Positions 1 through 7,813 of a DNA stretch of 15,718 bases are shown piece by piece (positions within the stretch are counted from its first letter, which is position 1; the number at the start of each line of letters is the position of its first letter). The stretch comes from JAVWIF01 sp036639635 (GTDB taxonomy: Bacteria > Bacillota_I > Bacilli_A > Erysipelotrichales > Erysipelotrichaceae), in contig JAVWIF010000043.1 of assembly GCA_036639635.1 (NCBI GenBank), forward strand, positions 1 through 15,718, given 5' to 3'. Below the pieces are notes generated by a model that did no database searches, was not told where the DNA came from, and worked only from the letters and a program-made list of their open reading frames with translations. Both the position numbers and the translations under genes were made by a program.

Positions 1-133
1 ATTTCAATGCTTGGAATGAAAACTTCTTGGCTATATCTTAGCTGATGAATCCTTCCCAAATAAACTTAATTATTAAGACTTATCTGATGCTTCTTGTTTC
101 TCTTATTTCCACTTTCTACTTGCAATTCAAGTA
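1..133. other. Left-edge non-coding stretch
   Basis: I see no convincing gene here. A 60-codon open frame starting at 45 lacks a ribosome binding site and runs into the opposite-strand GH13-like gene, so it is treated as chance. A small inverted repeat, TACTTG (117-122) and CAAGTA (128-133) around a 5-base loop, sits directly after the stop codon of the minus-strand gene. It could be a weak transcription end, but there is no T-run after it on the minus strand. Confidence 0.5.
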
Positions 134-2134
134 TTATTTAGCACTTAGTTCAATAAATTTAACTTCTCCTGGAGCAAATTCTAGATTGATATTTTGGAAC
201 ATATCAAAGGAAATATCTTGTACATAAGGATCTTCACTTGAAAATATTTGGCGAATACTTTGGTAGTAAAATGGAAGTTCAGAAAGCATGTTTTCAGTGT
301 GTATGTGAAGTGTTGTTGGTACATGTATATTGGTACTACAAACAACCATTAAGGCTTTGTCCTCTAAGATAAAGGTAGTTCCTATTCCATAAACTTCTGG
401 TGAATCAAACCAAACAGGGATATTTTTTTCATGATGGATAATTGCTTCTATATAGGTTGCACGAATCAATCTTGTTTTTTCTAGTAACGCAGGTAATACA
501 TGTAAATCATTTGCACAATAATCAAAATAATATTCATCTAAATAAGCTTGTTTATGATAACGAAAATCTTCTTTAGGTAAGGAATACAAATATTTCTTAT
601 CTCCAAATGAAGATAACTGTAATGGTTGTACTTCATAAGATTCTATCCCATTCATCATAAGGGGAATACCATTTGGTAAAAATTGATTCATAATTGTTAA
701 TAGTTTTGTTAAAGTTTTGCCTTGTTCTAGACTACTGACTCTTTTTGAATCCGCAAATTCACAAGCAGCAAATAAAGGACAGGCACTATTTCTTAAGCGA
801 GAAACAAAATTATGTAATTTATATTCATATACATTGCTTTCTTCATAACCACCATTTCCACTAATGGCATCATAGCCTTTAGACAACCATGAAACTCCAC
901 GCTCAATGGTAGGCTCTTGTACAATCATTACAAAGTTTTCCTTGTTTTTATGTGCGGTTTTGACAAATGCTGTTTGTAGTTTTTCTGGTAATAAATAAGG
1001 TTTTGTTAAATAAATACCATCTACATCAAGTGCTTTTTGAAACCATGTTATGTTCTTATTTAACATATTCCATAAACTTTTTTGCGGTTTGCGTGCATGA
1101 TATAAATCAGCTCTTAAAATATCTTGTAACATGTAAGGCAGTGTATTTTCAGCAATAAGCGCTTTTGTATGTGCAGGAGAATCGCTATAGAAACGTAAGG
1201 TAGTACGATCTCTATCTGCAGGAATGGTTGTATTTATTTGATCATTGATGAGTGGAGCTATAGTGGCATGATGAATATTTTCAACTTCATTAAGCGTTGT
1301 TTCATTTGTTAAAGTAGGAGCTACTCTAAAGCTTTTAAGATGTTCAATAACTTTTTGCGATTTATAAAAATCTTTTAATGTATAGAAATATGGAATTGTT
1401 TGTTGAGGAAGTGTAGAACATGTCGGTGCACTATAGGAAGCTAATGCTTTATCATCTATCCAATAAAACCATTCTGGATTTTGTGTAAAATAGGCATTCT
1501 CTCTTGCTAGATTTCCAGGGCAGTATTCTAAAATAACACGAATACCTAAATGATGACAAGCTTCCACAAAAGCACTACATTGTTGAATTGCGGTCATTTT
1601 TGGTAACATAGGGTCACGTAAATCCTCATCTATCATTTGAAAAGAGGTAACTGCTTCTTTTTTTGCATAGTTATGTTGATGTGATGTTTTAGCTAATGCA
1701 AAAGGTTGTTGCATTAATAAGGTATTGATGCCCATTCTTTTTAGTAAAGGTAATAAAGTAATACTCTTTAAAAAGGTTCCATTATCGCAGAGATGATAAA
1801 GATTATCATGATGAATATTATCATCACGATCATGATCCCAAGCGGATGCACTACGTACCATAAAAGCATAGACGCTAGCTTTTTTTAGCCAATTTTCTTC
1901 TTGTTCAAAGGGGATAGGCGCAATCCATTCATTGTTTTCATCTTTAAATATCTTTTGTAAAGTAAATGCATAAAAGGAATAAGGATTTACTAAACGTTGT
2001 TTGTTATGAATCTTCTTTCCTTTGGAAAAACCAAAGGAATTCCAAGATTCAGGAATTACATAATTATAAATTGTGTCTCGGTGGGTCTTTTCTTCTTTAT
2101 TTAGTTCTTCATAAAGCATGTGTAAGTTTTTCAT
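134..2134 (-). CDS. GH13 / alpha-amylase-like protein, probably catalytically impaired
   Basis: The protein has 666 residues. The ATG at 2134 is chosen over an in-frame ATG at 2176 because AGGGGGG (about 2141-2147) lies at the right distance. The N-terminal part (about residues 85-150, WLKKASVYAFMVRSASAWDH then GTFLKSITLLPLLKRMGIN) resembles a subgroup of Firmicutes alpha-amylase-family proteins distantly like GlgE. Barrel landmarks follow: GIRVILEYCPGNLARE (about 197-212), NPEWFYWID (about 219-227), VDGIYLTKPYLLP (about 371-383), a QEP segment (about 406-408), FAACEFADSKR (about 455-465) and LPNGIPLMMNG (about 486-496). GH13 enzymes normally carry an Asp nucleophile in the GxRxD position; here that spot reads GIYLT. 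The usual His-Asp of the last motif reads Ala-Asp. So the fold is fairly sure but the activity is doubtful. No signal peptide is seen, suggesting a cytoplasmic protein. It diverges from a solute-binding-like gene, which suggests a role around maltodextrins or another glycan. Confidence 0.78.
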   Translation of the reverse strand: MKNLHMLYEELNKEEKTHRDTIYNYVIPESWNSFGFSKGKKIHNKQRLVNPYSFYAFTLQKIFKDENNEWIAPIPFEQEENWLKKASVYAFMVRSASAWDHDRDDNIHHDNLYHLCDNGTFLKSITLLPLLKRMGINTLLMQQPFALAKTSHQHNYAKKEAVTSFQMIDEDLRDPMLPKMTAIQQCSAFVEACHHLGIRVILEYCPGNLARENAYFTQNPEWFYWIDDKALASYSAPTCSTLPQQTIPYFYTLKDFYKSQKVIEHLKSFRVAPTLTNETTLNEVENIHHATIAPLINDQINTTIPADRDRTTLRFYSDSPAHTKALIAENTLPYMLQDILRADLYHARKPQKSLWNMLNKNITWFQKALDVDGIYLTKPYLLPEKLQTAFVKTAHKNKENFVMIVQEPTIERGVSWLSKGYDAISGNGGYEESNVYEYKLHNFVSRLRNSACPLFAACEFADSKRVSSLEQGKTLTKLLTIMNQFLPNGIPLMMNGIESYEVQPLQLSSFGDKKYLYSLPKEDFRYHKQAYLDEYYFDYCANDLHVLPALLEKTRLIRATYIEAIIHHEKNIPVWFDSPEVYGIGTTFILEDKALMVVCSTNIHVPTTLHIHTENMLSELPFYYQSIRQIFSSEDPYVQDISFDMFQNINLEFAPGEVKFIELSAK

Positions 2135-2194
2135 ATGATACCCCCCTAATAGGTTACGCACAAGGTACGTGGTCATGATAGCTTGTATGTCTTT

Positions 2195-2203
2195 ATTATA
2201 TCA
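2195..2203 (-). promoter_or_regulatory. Extended -10 promoter of the GH13-like gene
   Basis: On the minus strand the sequence reads TGATATAAT, a perfect TATAAT preceded by TGn (extended -10). An AT-rich TTAAAA about 18 bases upstream is a weak -35. Transcription would start near 2188, about 55 bases before the start codon at 2134. Confidence 0.65.
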
Positions 2204-2260
2204 TTTCTTCGACAGTTTTTTTAATTATTTTCGCTATACTAGGAATGAGGAGTGTGAGCG

Positions 2261-3448
2261 ATGAGAAAACTAATAAGTGTTGGCTTATGTGCATTATTAT
2301 GTTATGGCAGCATTCGTTATGTGCAGCACCATGAATACATACATAGTAGCACACCTAATGAACTAGAGAAGAATGCGAAAATCAGTATAACAATGGATGA
2401 TAAAAAATATGCCAATGGCTTACAAACACTTTGGAATAAGACATATCCGAAACAAAAAGATGCCTTACTTATTAAAATAAAACCCACAACATTTCATCAA
2501 CATATAACCTCAGATATTGAATGGATAAGCGACTTTGATGTACCATATAAAGAGCTAGATGCTTATCGTATCGATAAAAATATGAAACGTAGTGATACAA
2601 AAGCACCACCAAATTTAATGCGCAATGAAAAGATATTTGTACCAGTATCAGCGAAAGGATTGGTTTTTGCATATAACAAACGATTATCAAAAAGCAATGA
2701 TGTAAGTAGTCGTGATTTTAAATCAATGGAACGCATACAAAAGATAAAGGGAAATAGATATTATCATAATCGATTGGTAGAGTATATGTATCCTTTTTTG
2801 TTTTTAGATTATGAACCGATGAAAAAAGAAAGTGTTTCAATGGATACCATCTTTCAAGAGGAAACCTTTTTAGATAATCTAAATGATTATCGAGCATTAA
2901 GTCAAGATTTAAGTCTACGTGATGATCCATATGATAAAGATCATTACTTTCAAAAGGATCGTTATTTATGTGGATTAGTTGATAGTGCTATTCTGTATCA
3001 AAAGAGTGATGGTAACATGCAAGTACAAGCCATGCCTACGTTAAGTGGCAAGCAATTATCACCTATTGTGGATACATATGGATTTATTGTTAATAAAGCG
3101 ACTAGTTATCCAAACACTTGTCTTGCTTTTTTAGAAATGGTACGTAGTTTTGAAGGGATGCAAATGTTAGTAGATCAGACAACACAAATACCAATGATTG
3201 CAGAAAAAAATATTGATAAGTTTTCAATATATGAAGTGCAAAAAAAGGATATCATATTAGCTTTTAATAAAAGTCAACTACGTTCTACTACAGTGTTATC
3301 AGAAAAGCCATCCATTTGTATTGATACTATCATACAAGAGAGTAATATGAGCTCTAATATTCAGAATGCGTTATATTCTAGGGAATCAAGTCGATTGGTT
3401 ATGGAAGCATTAAGTAAGGATATAAAAAAATGGAGCTACAATCAGTAG
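2261..3448 (+). CDS. Extracellular solute-binding-like protein (family 1, MalE-like)
   Basis: The protein has 395 residues with a ribosome binding site (GAGGAG, 2247-2252) before the ATG. Residues about 4-20 are a hydrophobic signal or anchor segment. There is a Cys at 14 (ALLC) but not a normal lipobox, so lipidation is uncertain. The rest follows the order of carbohydrate ABC-transporter binding proteins: a first strand ISITMDDKKYANGLQTLW (41-58), KIFVPVSAKGLVFAYNK (124-140), DRYLCGLVDSAILYQ (233-247), MPTLSGKQLSPIV...YGFIVNKA (258-280), and CLAFLEMVRSFEGMQMLV (287-304) followed by IPMIAE. The similarity is weak and position-by-position, so the ligand cannot be named. No permease or ATPase genes are in the window; it may feed a transporter elsewhere or act as a sensor. 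It diverges from the GH13-like gene. A TATACT at 2235-2240 may be its -10, but no -35 sits at normal distance. Its last codons lie inside the dapB terminator. Confidence 0.68.
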   Translation: MRKLISVGLCALLCYGSIRYVQHHEYIHSSTPNELEKNAKISITMDDKKYANGLQTLWNKTYPKQKDALLIKIKPTTFHQHITSDIEWISDFDVPYKELDAYRIDKNMKRSDTKAPPNLMRNEKIFVPVSAKGLVFAYNKRLSKSNDVSSRDFKSMERIQKIKGNRYYHNRLVEYMYPFLFLDYEPMKKESVSMDTIFQEETFLDNLNDYRALSQDLSLRDDPYDKDHYFQKDRYLCGLVDSAILYQKSDGNMQVQAMPTLSGKQLSPIVDTYGFIVNKATSYPNTCLAFLEMVRSFEGMQMLVDQTTQIPMIAEKNIDKFSIYEVQKKDIILAFNKSQLRSTTVLSEKPSICIDTIIQESNMSSNIQNALYSRESSRLVMEALSKDIKKWSYNQ

Positions 3449-3453
3449 CTCCA
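3424..3453 (-). terminator. Terminator of the lysine operon, overlapping the end of the solute-binding gene
   Basis: A perfect 9-bp stem, TGGAGCTAC (3431-3439) and GTAGCTCCA (3445-3453), encloses a 5-base loop. On the minus strand it is followed by seven Ts (3424-3430), the signature of an intrinsic terminator, two bases after the dapB stop codon. On the plus strand the tail is TTCTAG, so it is much weaker that way. The stem includes the stop codon (3446-3448) of the converging gene. Confidence 0.9.
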
Positions 3454-3455
3454 TT

Positions 3456-4184
3456 CTAGTCTAGATGTTGAAAAAGAATATCTTTCATTGTGTATAATCC
3501 AAAGTCTTGTTGTAAGGCGAAACGTGCTGCAAGAAGCGCACCATTGACAAAGATTTGCTTACTATTTGCGGTATGTTTCACTTCGAATATTTCATCTTCA
3601 CCAAAGAAATAAACACTATGTTCACCAGCAACACTACCACCGCGAATGGCATGGATACCAATTTCTTTTTGGCGTTTACCAACAAAACCATTACGTCCAT
3701 GAATTTCTTTGTATGAATGTTTTTCATTCATTGTATCCACTAACATTTTGGCAGTTCCACTAGGTGCATCTTGTTTTTGGTTATGATGCTTTTCAACTAC
3801 CTCAATATCATACGTATCTTCTAATATAGGGGTAATCATTTTTAAAACCTCTTGAAAAACAGCAATACCCAATGAGAAATTAGCTTGAAATACAATAGGA
3901 GCACTTTTTCCTAAATCTTCGATAGTTTTCTTTTGTACTTCATTATGTCCAGTTGTCCCACAAATATAAGCACAGTGGTGTTCTTTAACAAAAGGAGCAA
4001 TCCAAGCTAAGTTATTTGGATGAGAAAAATCAATAATTACATCAACGCTTGCTTCTAATTTAGATAAATCAGGAGCATTTGTATCATCTGCAATCATGAC
4101 TACTTGCATATCCGCTTTTTTTTCAATGGTAGATACAACAAGTTTTCCCATATTACCAAAGCCTGCTACGAGTACATTCATCAT
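3456..4184 (-). CDS. dapB: 4-hydroxy-tetrahydrodipicolinate reductase
   Basis: DapB reduces the DapA product with NAD(P)H to tetrahydrodipicolinate, the branch compound for diaminopimelate and lysine. The protein has 242 residues, slightly shorter than the roughly 250-270 usual. The Rossmann motif is GFGNMGK (8-14), CGTTG lies at 75-79, and the family signature EKHHNQKQDAPSGTA at 131-145 contains the expected catalytic His pair (133-134) and Lys 137. The substrate-binding end GGSVAGEH is at 182-189. The start ATG overlaps the dapA stop as ATGA (4181-4184), so the two are likely translationally coupled; GGAG lies 8 bases upstream. A second ATG follows directly, so the start could be one codon later. 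It is the last gene of the operon, followed at once by a terminator. Confidence 0.96.
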   Translation of the reverse strand: MMNVLVAGFGNMGKLVVSTIEKKADMQVVMIADDTNAPDLSKLEASVDVIIDFSHPNNLAWIAPFVKEHHCAYICGTTGHNEVQKKTIEDLGKSAPIVFQANFSLGIAVFQEVLKMITPILEDTYDIEVVEKHHNQKQDAPSGTAKMLVDTMNEKHSYKEIHGRNGFVGKRQKEIGIHAIRGGSVAGEHSVYFFGEDEIFEVKHTANSKQIFVNGALLAARFALQQDFGLYTMKDILFQHLD

Positions 4185-5059
4185 AAGTTTACTCCATGTA
4201 GTGCATTTGCTAAGGCTTGTTTATGTTCTTCGCTCATTTCATATAAAGGCAAACGATAACCACCAACATTTTTACCCATTATATTTAAAGCTTCTTTAAC
4301 TGGAATTGGGTTAACTTCAATAAATAACGCATGAATTAAATCTAAATATTTCAATTGGTTAGCTAAGGCTTTCTTTGTATTTCCATTTAAATAATCCATT
4401 ACGATAGTATGCGTTTCTTCTGGAATAACGTTTGCTAAAACAGAGATAACACCATTTGCTCCTAGTGATAAAAGTGGAACAATCATATCATCATTTCCAC
4501 TAAACATTACAAACTCATCATTTAGATAACGAGCAATATTAGCAGCATAAGAAATATTTCCACTTGCTTCTTTAATCCCAGCAATATTTGGATGTTTAGA
4601 TAATACAGCAATTGCTTCTTCACTAATAGCACATCCAGTTCTACCAGGAACATTGTATAAAATAATAGGTTTATCAACAGCATTTGCTACAGCTTCAAAG
4701 TGATGAATCATTCCTTGCGTATTGGTTTTATTATAGTAAGGAGAAATCACAAGTAAAGCATCTGCTCCCATATTGGCATATAATACACTTTTATCGATGG
4801 CTGTCTGTGTACAATTTGAGCCACTTCCTACAATAATAGGAACGCGTTTATTGACAGTCTCTAAAGCAAATTTTACAACAGCATCATCTTCTTCGTGTGT
4901 CATTGTACTAGATTCACCTGTAGTTCCTAAGATTAAAATCCCATCAGTTTTCTTTTCTACGTGCCATTCTAATAATTCATGCAACTTTTCAAAATTGACG
5001 CTTCCATCTTCATGAAATGGAGTGATGAGTGCAACAATACTTCCTTTAATATTAAACAT
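4181..5059 (-). CDS. dapA: 4-hydroxy-tetrahydrodipicolinate synthase
   Basis: DapA condenses pyruvate with aspartate semialdehyde, the first committed step to lysine and diaminopimelate. The protein is a full-length (292 residues) TIM barrel of the DHDPS family. GTTGESST (45-52) holds the conserved Thr pair, the proton-relay Tyr is in SPYYN (106-110), Tyr 135 is in YNVPGRTG (135-142), and the Schiff-base Lys is Lys 163 in GIKEASG. The start is supported by AAAGGAG (minus strand, 5069-5075), 9 bases upstream. The 40-base gap to lysC contains a small hairpin. Overlap with dapB by ATGA. Aspartate semialdehyde dehydrogenase (asd), needed between LysC and DapA, is not in this window. Confidence 0.97.
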   Translation of the reverse strand: MFNIKGSIVALITPFHEDGSVNFEKLHELLEWHVEKKTDGILILGTTGESSTMTHEEDDAVVKFALETVNKRVPIIVGSGSNCTQTAIDKSVLYANMGADALLVISPYYNKTNTQGMIHHFEAVANAVDKPIILYNVPGRTGCAISEEAIAVLSKHPNIAGIKEASGNISYAANIARYLNDEFVMFSGNDDMIVPLLSLGANGVISVLANVIPEETHTIVMDYLNGNTKKALANQLKYLDLIHALFIEVNPIPVKEALNIMGKNVGGYRLPLYEMSEEHKQALANALHGVNL

Positions 5060-5075
5060 TTTGACTCTCTCCTTT

Positions 5076-5091
5076 CAAGCAATTTTGCTTG
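5076..5091 (-). repeat. Small intergenic hairpin between lysC and dapA
   Basis: CAAGCAA and TTGCTTG form a 16-base inverted repeat just upstream of the dapA ribosome binding site. There is no T-run, so it is not a terminator. It could be an mRNA-stabilising or processing element inside the operon transcript, or chance. Confidence 0.45.
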
Positions 5092-5099
5092 TTCTAACA

Positions 5100-6296
5100 T
5101 TATAAATTGAAGGCTTTCCCTAATACTTCTACAGCTTTGTGTTTATCTTTTTCTTCAATTGTTAAAGAAATTGATATCTCTGAAGACGTAATCATATAAT
5201 ATGGAATTTCATGGTTACTTAAGGTAGTTAAAACTTTAGCCGCTATTCCACTATGGGTAGAAATACCAACACCAATAATAGATAATTTTACAAATCCTAA
5301 TAAACGTGAAATAGGGTAGCTAGTTTCTATCTTGTCTAAGTTTGCTAAGATTTCACTAGATTGTTTCTTATTACAATAGAAACTAAAGTTCACTTTTCCA
5401 TCATGGGTTAGCTGTTGTGAAATGGTATCTAGGTTGACATCTAATTTAGCAATTAATTGAAATAGTTCTCCAATAAATTTTCCATCATTGGGTAAATCAT
5501 TTACGCGCATAATAGCGTAATCTTCTTTGATACTAATTCCAGTAATTGGCATATCTTCTAAGTTCTTTGTTTTTTCCATGATATATGTTCCCTTTGTTTT
5601 ATCTTTCTCTAAGGCTTTTCCTAAGAATAGTTTTACATTATATTTACTAGCAAGTTCTACACTTCTTGTTTCTAGTACACCAGCGCCTAAACATGCCATT
5701 TGCATCATTTCATTATACGTAATTTGTGATAATCTTCGTGCTTGTGGGAAAAGGCGAGGATCAATTGTATAGACTCCATTCACATCCGTATAAATATGAC
5801 ACTCCCAACCTAATTTTGCGGCAAGAGCCACAGCTGTCGTATCACTTCCACCACGTCCTAATGTTGTAATTTCACCATGTTCACTTACTCCTTGGAAGCC
5901 AGCTACGACAACTACTTTTCCTTCATTAAGATGATGCTGTAACGTACCAATTTCAATATCTTTAATCCTAGCATGTGCATGATGTGCACTTGTTATAAAG
6001 CCACATTGATAACCAGTTAACGAAATCACATCAATACCTAATGCATCTAGTGCCATAGCAAGTAAAGTAATGGTTCGTTGTTCACCTGTTGATAATAAAG
6101 AATCCATTTCACGTGAATTTGTACTTCCAATCTCATTGGCCATTTCTATTAGTTTATTTGTTGTTTTTCCCATTGCACTAGCAACCACTACAACGTTGTT
6201 ACCAGCGCGTTTAAGGTTTGCTACATGTTGCGCAACATCTTTAATTTGTTCAATGCTACCAACACTTGTTCCCCCATACTTCTCTACAACATTCAT
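5100..6296 (-). CDS. lysC: Aspartate kinase with two C-terminal ACT domains
   Basis: LysC phosphorylates aspartate at the top of the lysine, threonine and methionine pathway. It has 398 residues, typical of monofunctional bacterial enzymes. The kinase domain begins with KYGGTSVG (6-13) and includes STGEQ (69-73), TTLGRGGSD (144-152) and YTDVNGVYTIDPR (169-181). From about residue 255 two ACT domains follow; the second has HSGIAAKVLTTL (348-359) and ITSSEISISL (369-378). ACT pairs in this family bind lysine or threonine for feedback inhibition; in this operon a lysine-sensitive enzyme is the natural guess. The start overlaps the lysA stop by ATGA (6293-6296), with GAGG at 6307-6310. So lysine likely acts twice: on the enzyme and on the riboswitch upstream of lysA. 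Confidence 0.96.
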   Translation of the reverse strand: MNVVEKYGGTSVGSIEQIKDVAQHVANLKRAGNNVVVVASAMGKTTNKLIEMANEIGSTNSREMDSLLSTGEQRTITLLAMALDALGIDVISLTGYQCGFITSAHHAHARIKDIEIGTLQHHLNEGKVVVVAGFQGVSEHGEITTLGRGGSDTTAVALAAKLGWECHIYTDVNGVYTIDPRLFPQARRLSQITYNEMMQMACLGAGVLETRSVELASKYNVKLFLGKALEKDKTKGTYIMEKTKNLEDMPITGISIKEDYAIMRVNDLPNDGKFIGELFQLIAKLDVNLDTISQQLTHDGKVNFSFYCNKKQSSEILANLDKIETSYPISRLLGFVKLSIIGVGISTHSGIAAKVLTTLSNHEIPYYMITSSEISISLTIEEKDKHKAVEVLGKAFNL

Positions 6297-7579
6297 ACAA
6301 GAACTTCCTCATTACACTCTAAGCTAAGCATGTCTTCGTAGCTTTCTTTTTTAATAACGGTTCTTACTTTACCATCTTTTACAAAGACCACACTAGGACG
6401 TCCTAATTTGTTATAGTTACTAGCCATGCTATATCCATAAGCCCCTGTCGTATATATTATTAATAAGTCATTTTGTTTTGCTACAGGAAGCAATACATCT
6501 TCAATGAGAATGTCTCCTGATTCACAACATTTTCCAGCAACACTTACCTTTTCACATTTCTCTTCATTCATACGATTGGCAATATCACAAGCATAATTGG
6601 CTTGATAAAGGGCTGGTCGAATATTATCGCTCATACCACCATCAACAAAGAGATATTTTTTGTTTTCAGTTTGCTTTTGATAACCAATTCGATAAAGTGT
6701 AGAGCCTGCTTCAGCTACAATGCTTCTACCAGGTTCAATCATAATCTTTTGTAACGCTAAATTGTATTTATCTTTTTGTATTTTGCAAGTATCCAATATG
6801 GTTTTACAAACATCTTGTAAAGGAATTGGATGATCCTCATTTGTGTAGTAAGCCGCAAAGCCACCTCCAAGATTTAAGGAATGTGTGGGAATACTATATT
6901 CTTTTGCTAGTTCATCAACAAACTTCATTAAAGTTTCAATTTCCGCAACATAAGCGAGTTTGTCAAATATTTGTGAGCCTATATGAGAATGAAATCCTTC
7001 AAAGGTGATTTGTGAACATGAAGTTAATGTTTTAATCATTTCCACAATTTCTTTTTTCTTTGTAATAGAAATACCAAATTTGCTATCCAAATGTGCTGTC
7101 ACAATATATTTATGGGTATGTGCTTCTACTCCAGGGTTCACACGAATCATCGTTTTCATCGTTTTGCCACTTTTTCGTGCACATTTCACGAGCATCTTAC
7201 ATTCCATCAAGTTATCTACGATAATATTACCTACGCCATAAGTAAAGGCCATTTGTAGCTCTTCATAGGACTTATTATTTCCGTGGAAATAAATACGTTC
7301 CATAGGAAAATCAGCTTGTTTTGCAGTAAATAATTCACCACCGCTTACAACATCTAAACTTAATCCATATTCTTTCACTAGTTCAATCATTGCAATACAA
7401 GAGAATGCTTTTGAAGCATATAAGACCTCTGTGTTAAATTCACTTGATTGAAAAAGCTCATGAAACTGACTCATCTTTTGTGTAATTTTATTTTCATCAT
7501 AAACATAGAGTGGAGTCTTGCAAATATTTGCTAAACGTTCAGTGCTAACGCCACCGATTTCTAATACTTTATTTTCCAT
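6293..7579 (-). CDS. lysA: Diaminopimelate decarboxylase
   Basis: LysA is a PLP enzyme that decarboxylates meso-diaminopimelate to lysine, the last step. The protein is 428 residues, usual for the family (fold III, alanine-racemase-like barrel plus C-terminal beta domain). PLP Lys 57 is in YASKAF (54-59), HSHIGSQ is at 197-203, GGGF at 238-241, EPGRSIVAEAG at 282-292, CESGD with the conserved Cys 352, and GAYGYSMASNYN (379-390). GAGGTG (minus strand, 7584-7589) is a good ribosome binding site 4 bases before the ATG. It is the first gene of a lysA-lysC-dapA-dapB operon, placed directly behind the lysine riboswitch terminator. Having lysA first, rather than biosynthesis order, means the riboswitch controls both the first and last steps together. 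Confidence 0.96.
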   Translation of the reverse strand: MENKVLEIGGVSTERLANICKTPLYVYDENKITQKMSQFHELFQSSEFNTEVLYASKAFSCIAMIELVKEYGLSLDVVSGGELFTAKQADFPMERIYFHGNNKSYEELQMAFTYGVGNIIVDNLMECKMLVKCARKSGKTMKTMIRVNPGVEAHTHKYIVTAHLDSKFGISITKKKEIVEMIKTLTSCSQITFEGFHSHIGSQIFDKLAYVAEIETLMKFVDELAKEYSIPTHSLNLGGGFAAYYTNEDHPIPLQDVCKTILDTCKIQKDKYNLALQKIMIEPGRSIVAEAGSTLYRIGYQKQTENKKYLFVDGGMSDNIRPALYQANYACDIANRMNEEKCEKVSVAGKCCESGDILIEDVLLPVAKQNDLLIIYTTGAYGYSMASNYNKLGRPSVVFVKDGKVRTVIKKESYEDMLSLECNEEVLV

Positions 7580-7592
7580 TTTTTCACCTCAT

Positions 7593-7624
7593 AAAAAAAT
7601 ATCAGTAAAGGAATACCTTACTGA
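7593..7624 (-). terminator. Riboswitch-controlled terminator upstream of lysA
   Basis: On the minus strand TCAGTAAGG (7616-7624) pairs with CCTTTACTGA (7602-7611, one bulged T) around a TATT loop, then comes ATA and seven Ts (7593-7599). It lies only a few bases before the lysA ribosome binding site. CAGTAAGGTA (7614-7623) can instead pair over 10 positions (two G-U) with TATCTTATTG (7640-7649), the 3' side of riboswitch helix P1. This gives a mutually exclusive antiterminator. Confidence 0.88.
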
Positions 7625-7805
7625 CATCGTTATGATTGACAATAAGATAGCACCTCTACGTTCACGTAGACAGTCTTATGGATATTATCCATAAACCCAC
7701 CACTTCTAAATGCCTTTAGAAGAAGTTCGGCGAACTTGCTTTTATTAACTGTCAAATGTCTGCCGACTTCAGTTAATATTGTCGTATTCGCTACCTCTAT
7801 CAAAT
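7625..7805 (-). ncRNA. Lysine riboswitch (L-box) aptamer, leader of lysA-lysC-dapA-dapB
   Basis: The minus-strand leader matches the L-box class in layout and motifs. GATAGAGGTAGCGA (from 7801) and GTGCTATC (ending 7646) carry the two P1 strands, GATAG (7797-7801) and CTATC (7646-7650). Between them are TATTAACTG/CAGTTAATA (7770-7778 and 7743-7751), AAGTTC-GCC-GAACTT (7723-7737), CTTCTAAA/TTTAGAAG (7715-7722 and 7703-7710), TTATGGAT/ATCCATAA (7687-7694 and 7676-7683) and CTACG-TGAA-CGTAG (7656-7669). Known B. subtilis lysC leaders share the AGAGGTGCGA, GCCGAA and GGGCTATCT-like blocks. Lysine binding should hold P1 together, release the terminator and stop transcription before lysA. A 66-codon open frame (7630-7830) lies across the aptamer and is not a gene. 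Confidence 0.92.
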
Positions 7806-7813
7806 TTTCTTGT

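Noticed and set aside
45..227. 60-codon plus-strand open frame at the left edge
   Set aside because: No ribosome binding site, overlaps the end of the GH13-like gene on the other strand, and no recognisable protein features.
2135..2176. N-terminal extension of the GH13-like protein
   Set aside because: The downstream ATG at 2134 has a strong, well-spaced AGGGGGG; the upstream ATG has none and lies close to the transcription start.
2209..2240. TCGACA and TATACT as a promoter for the solute-binding gene
   Set aside because: The boxes are 20 bases apart, too far for a normal promoter; TATACT alone may be a -10.
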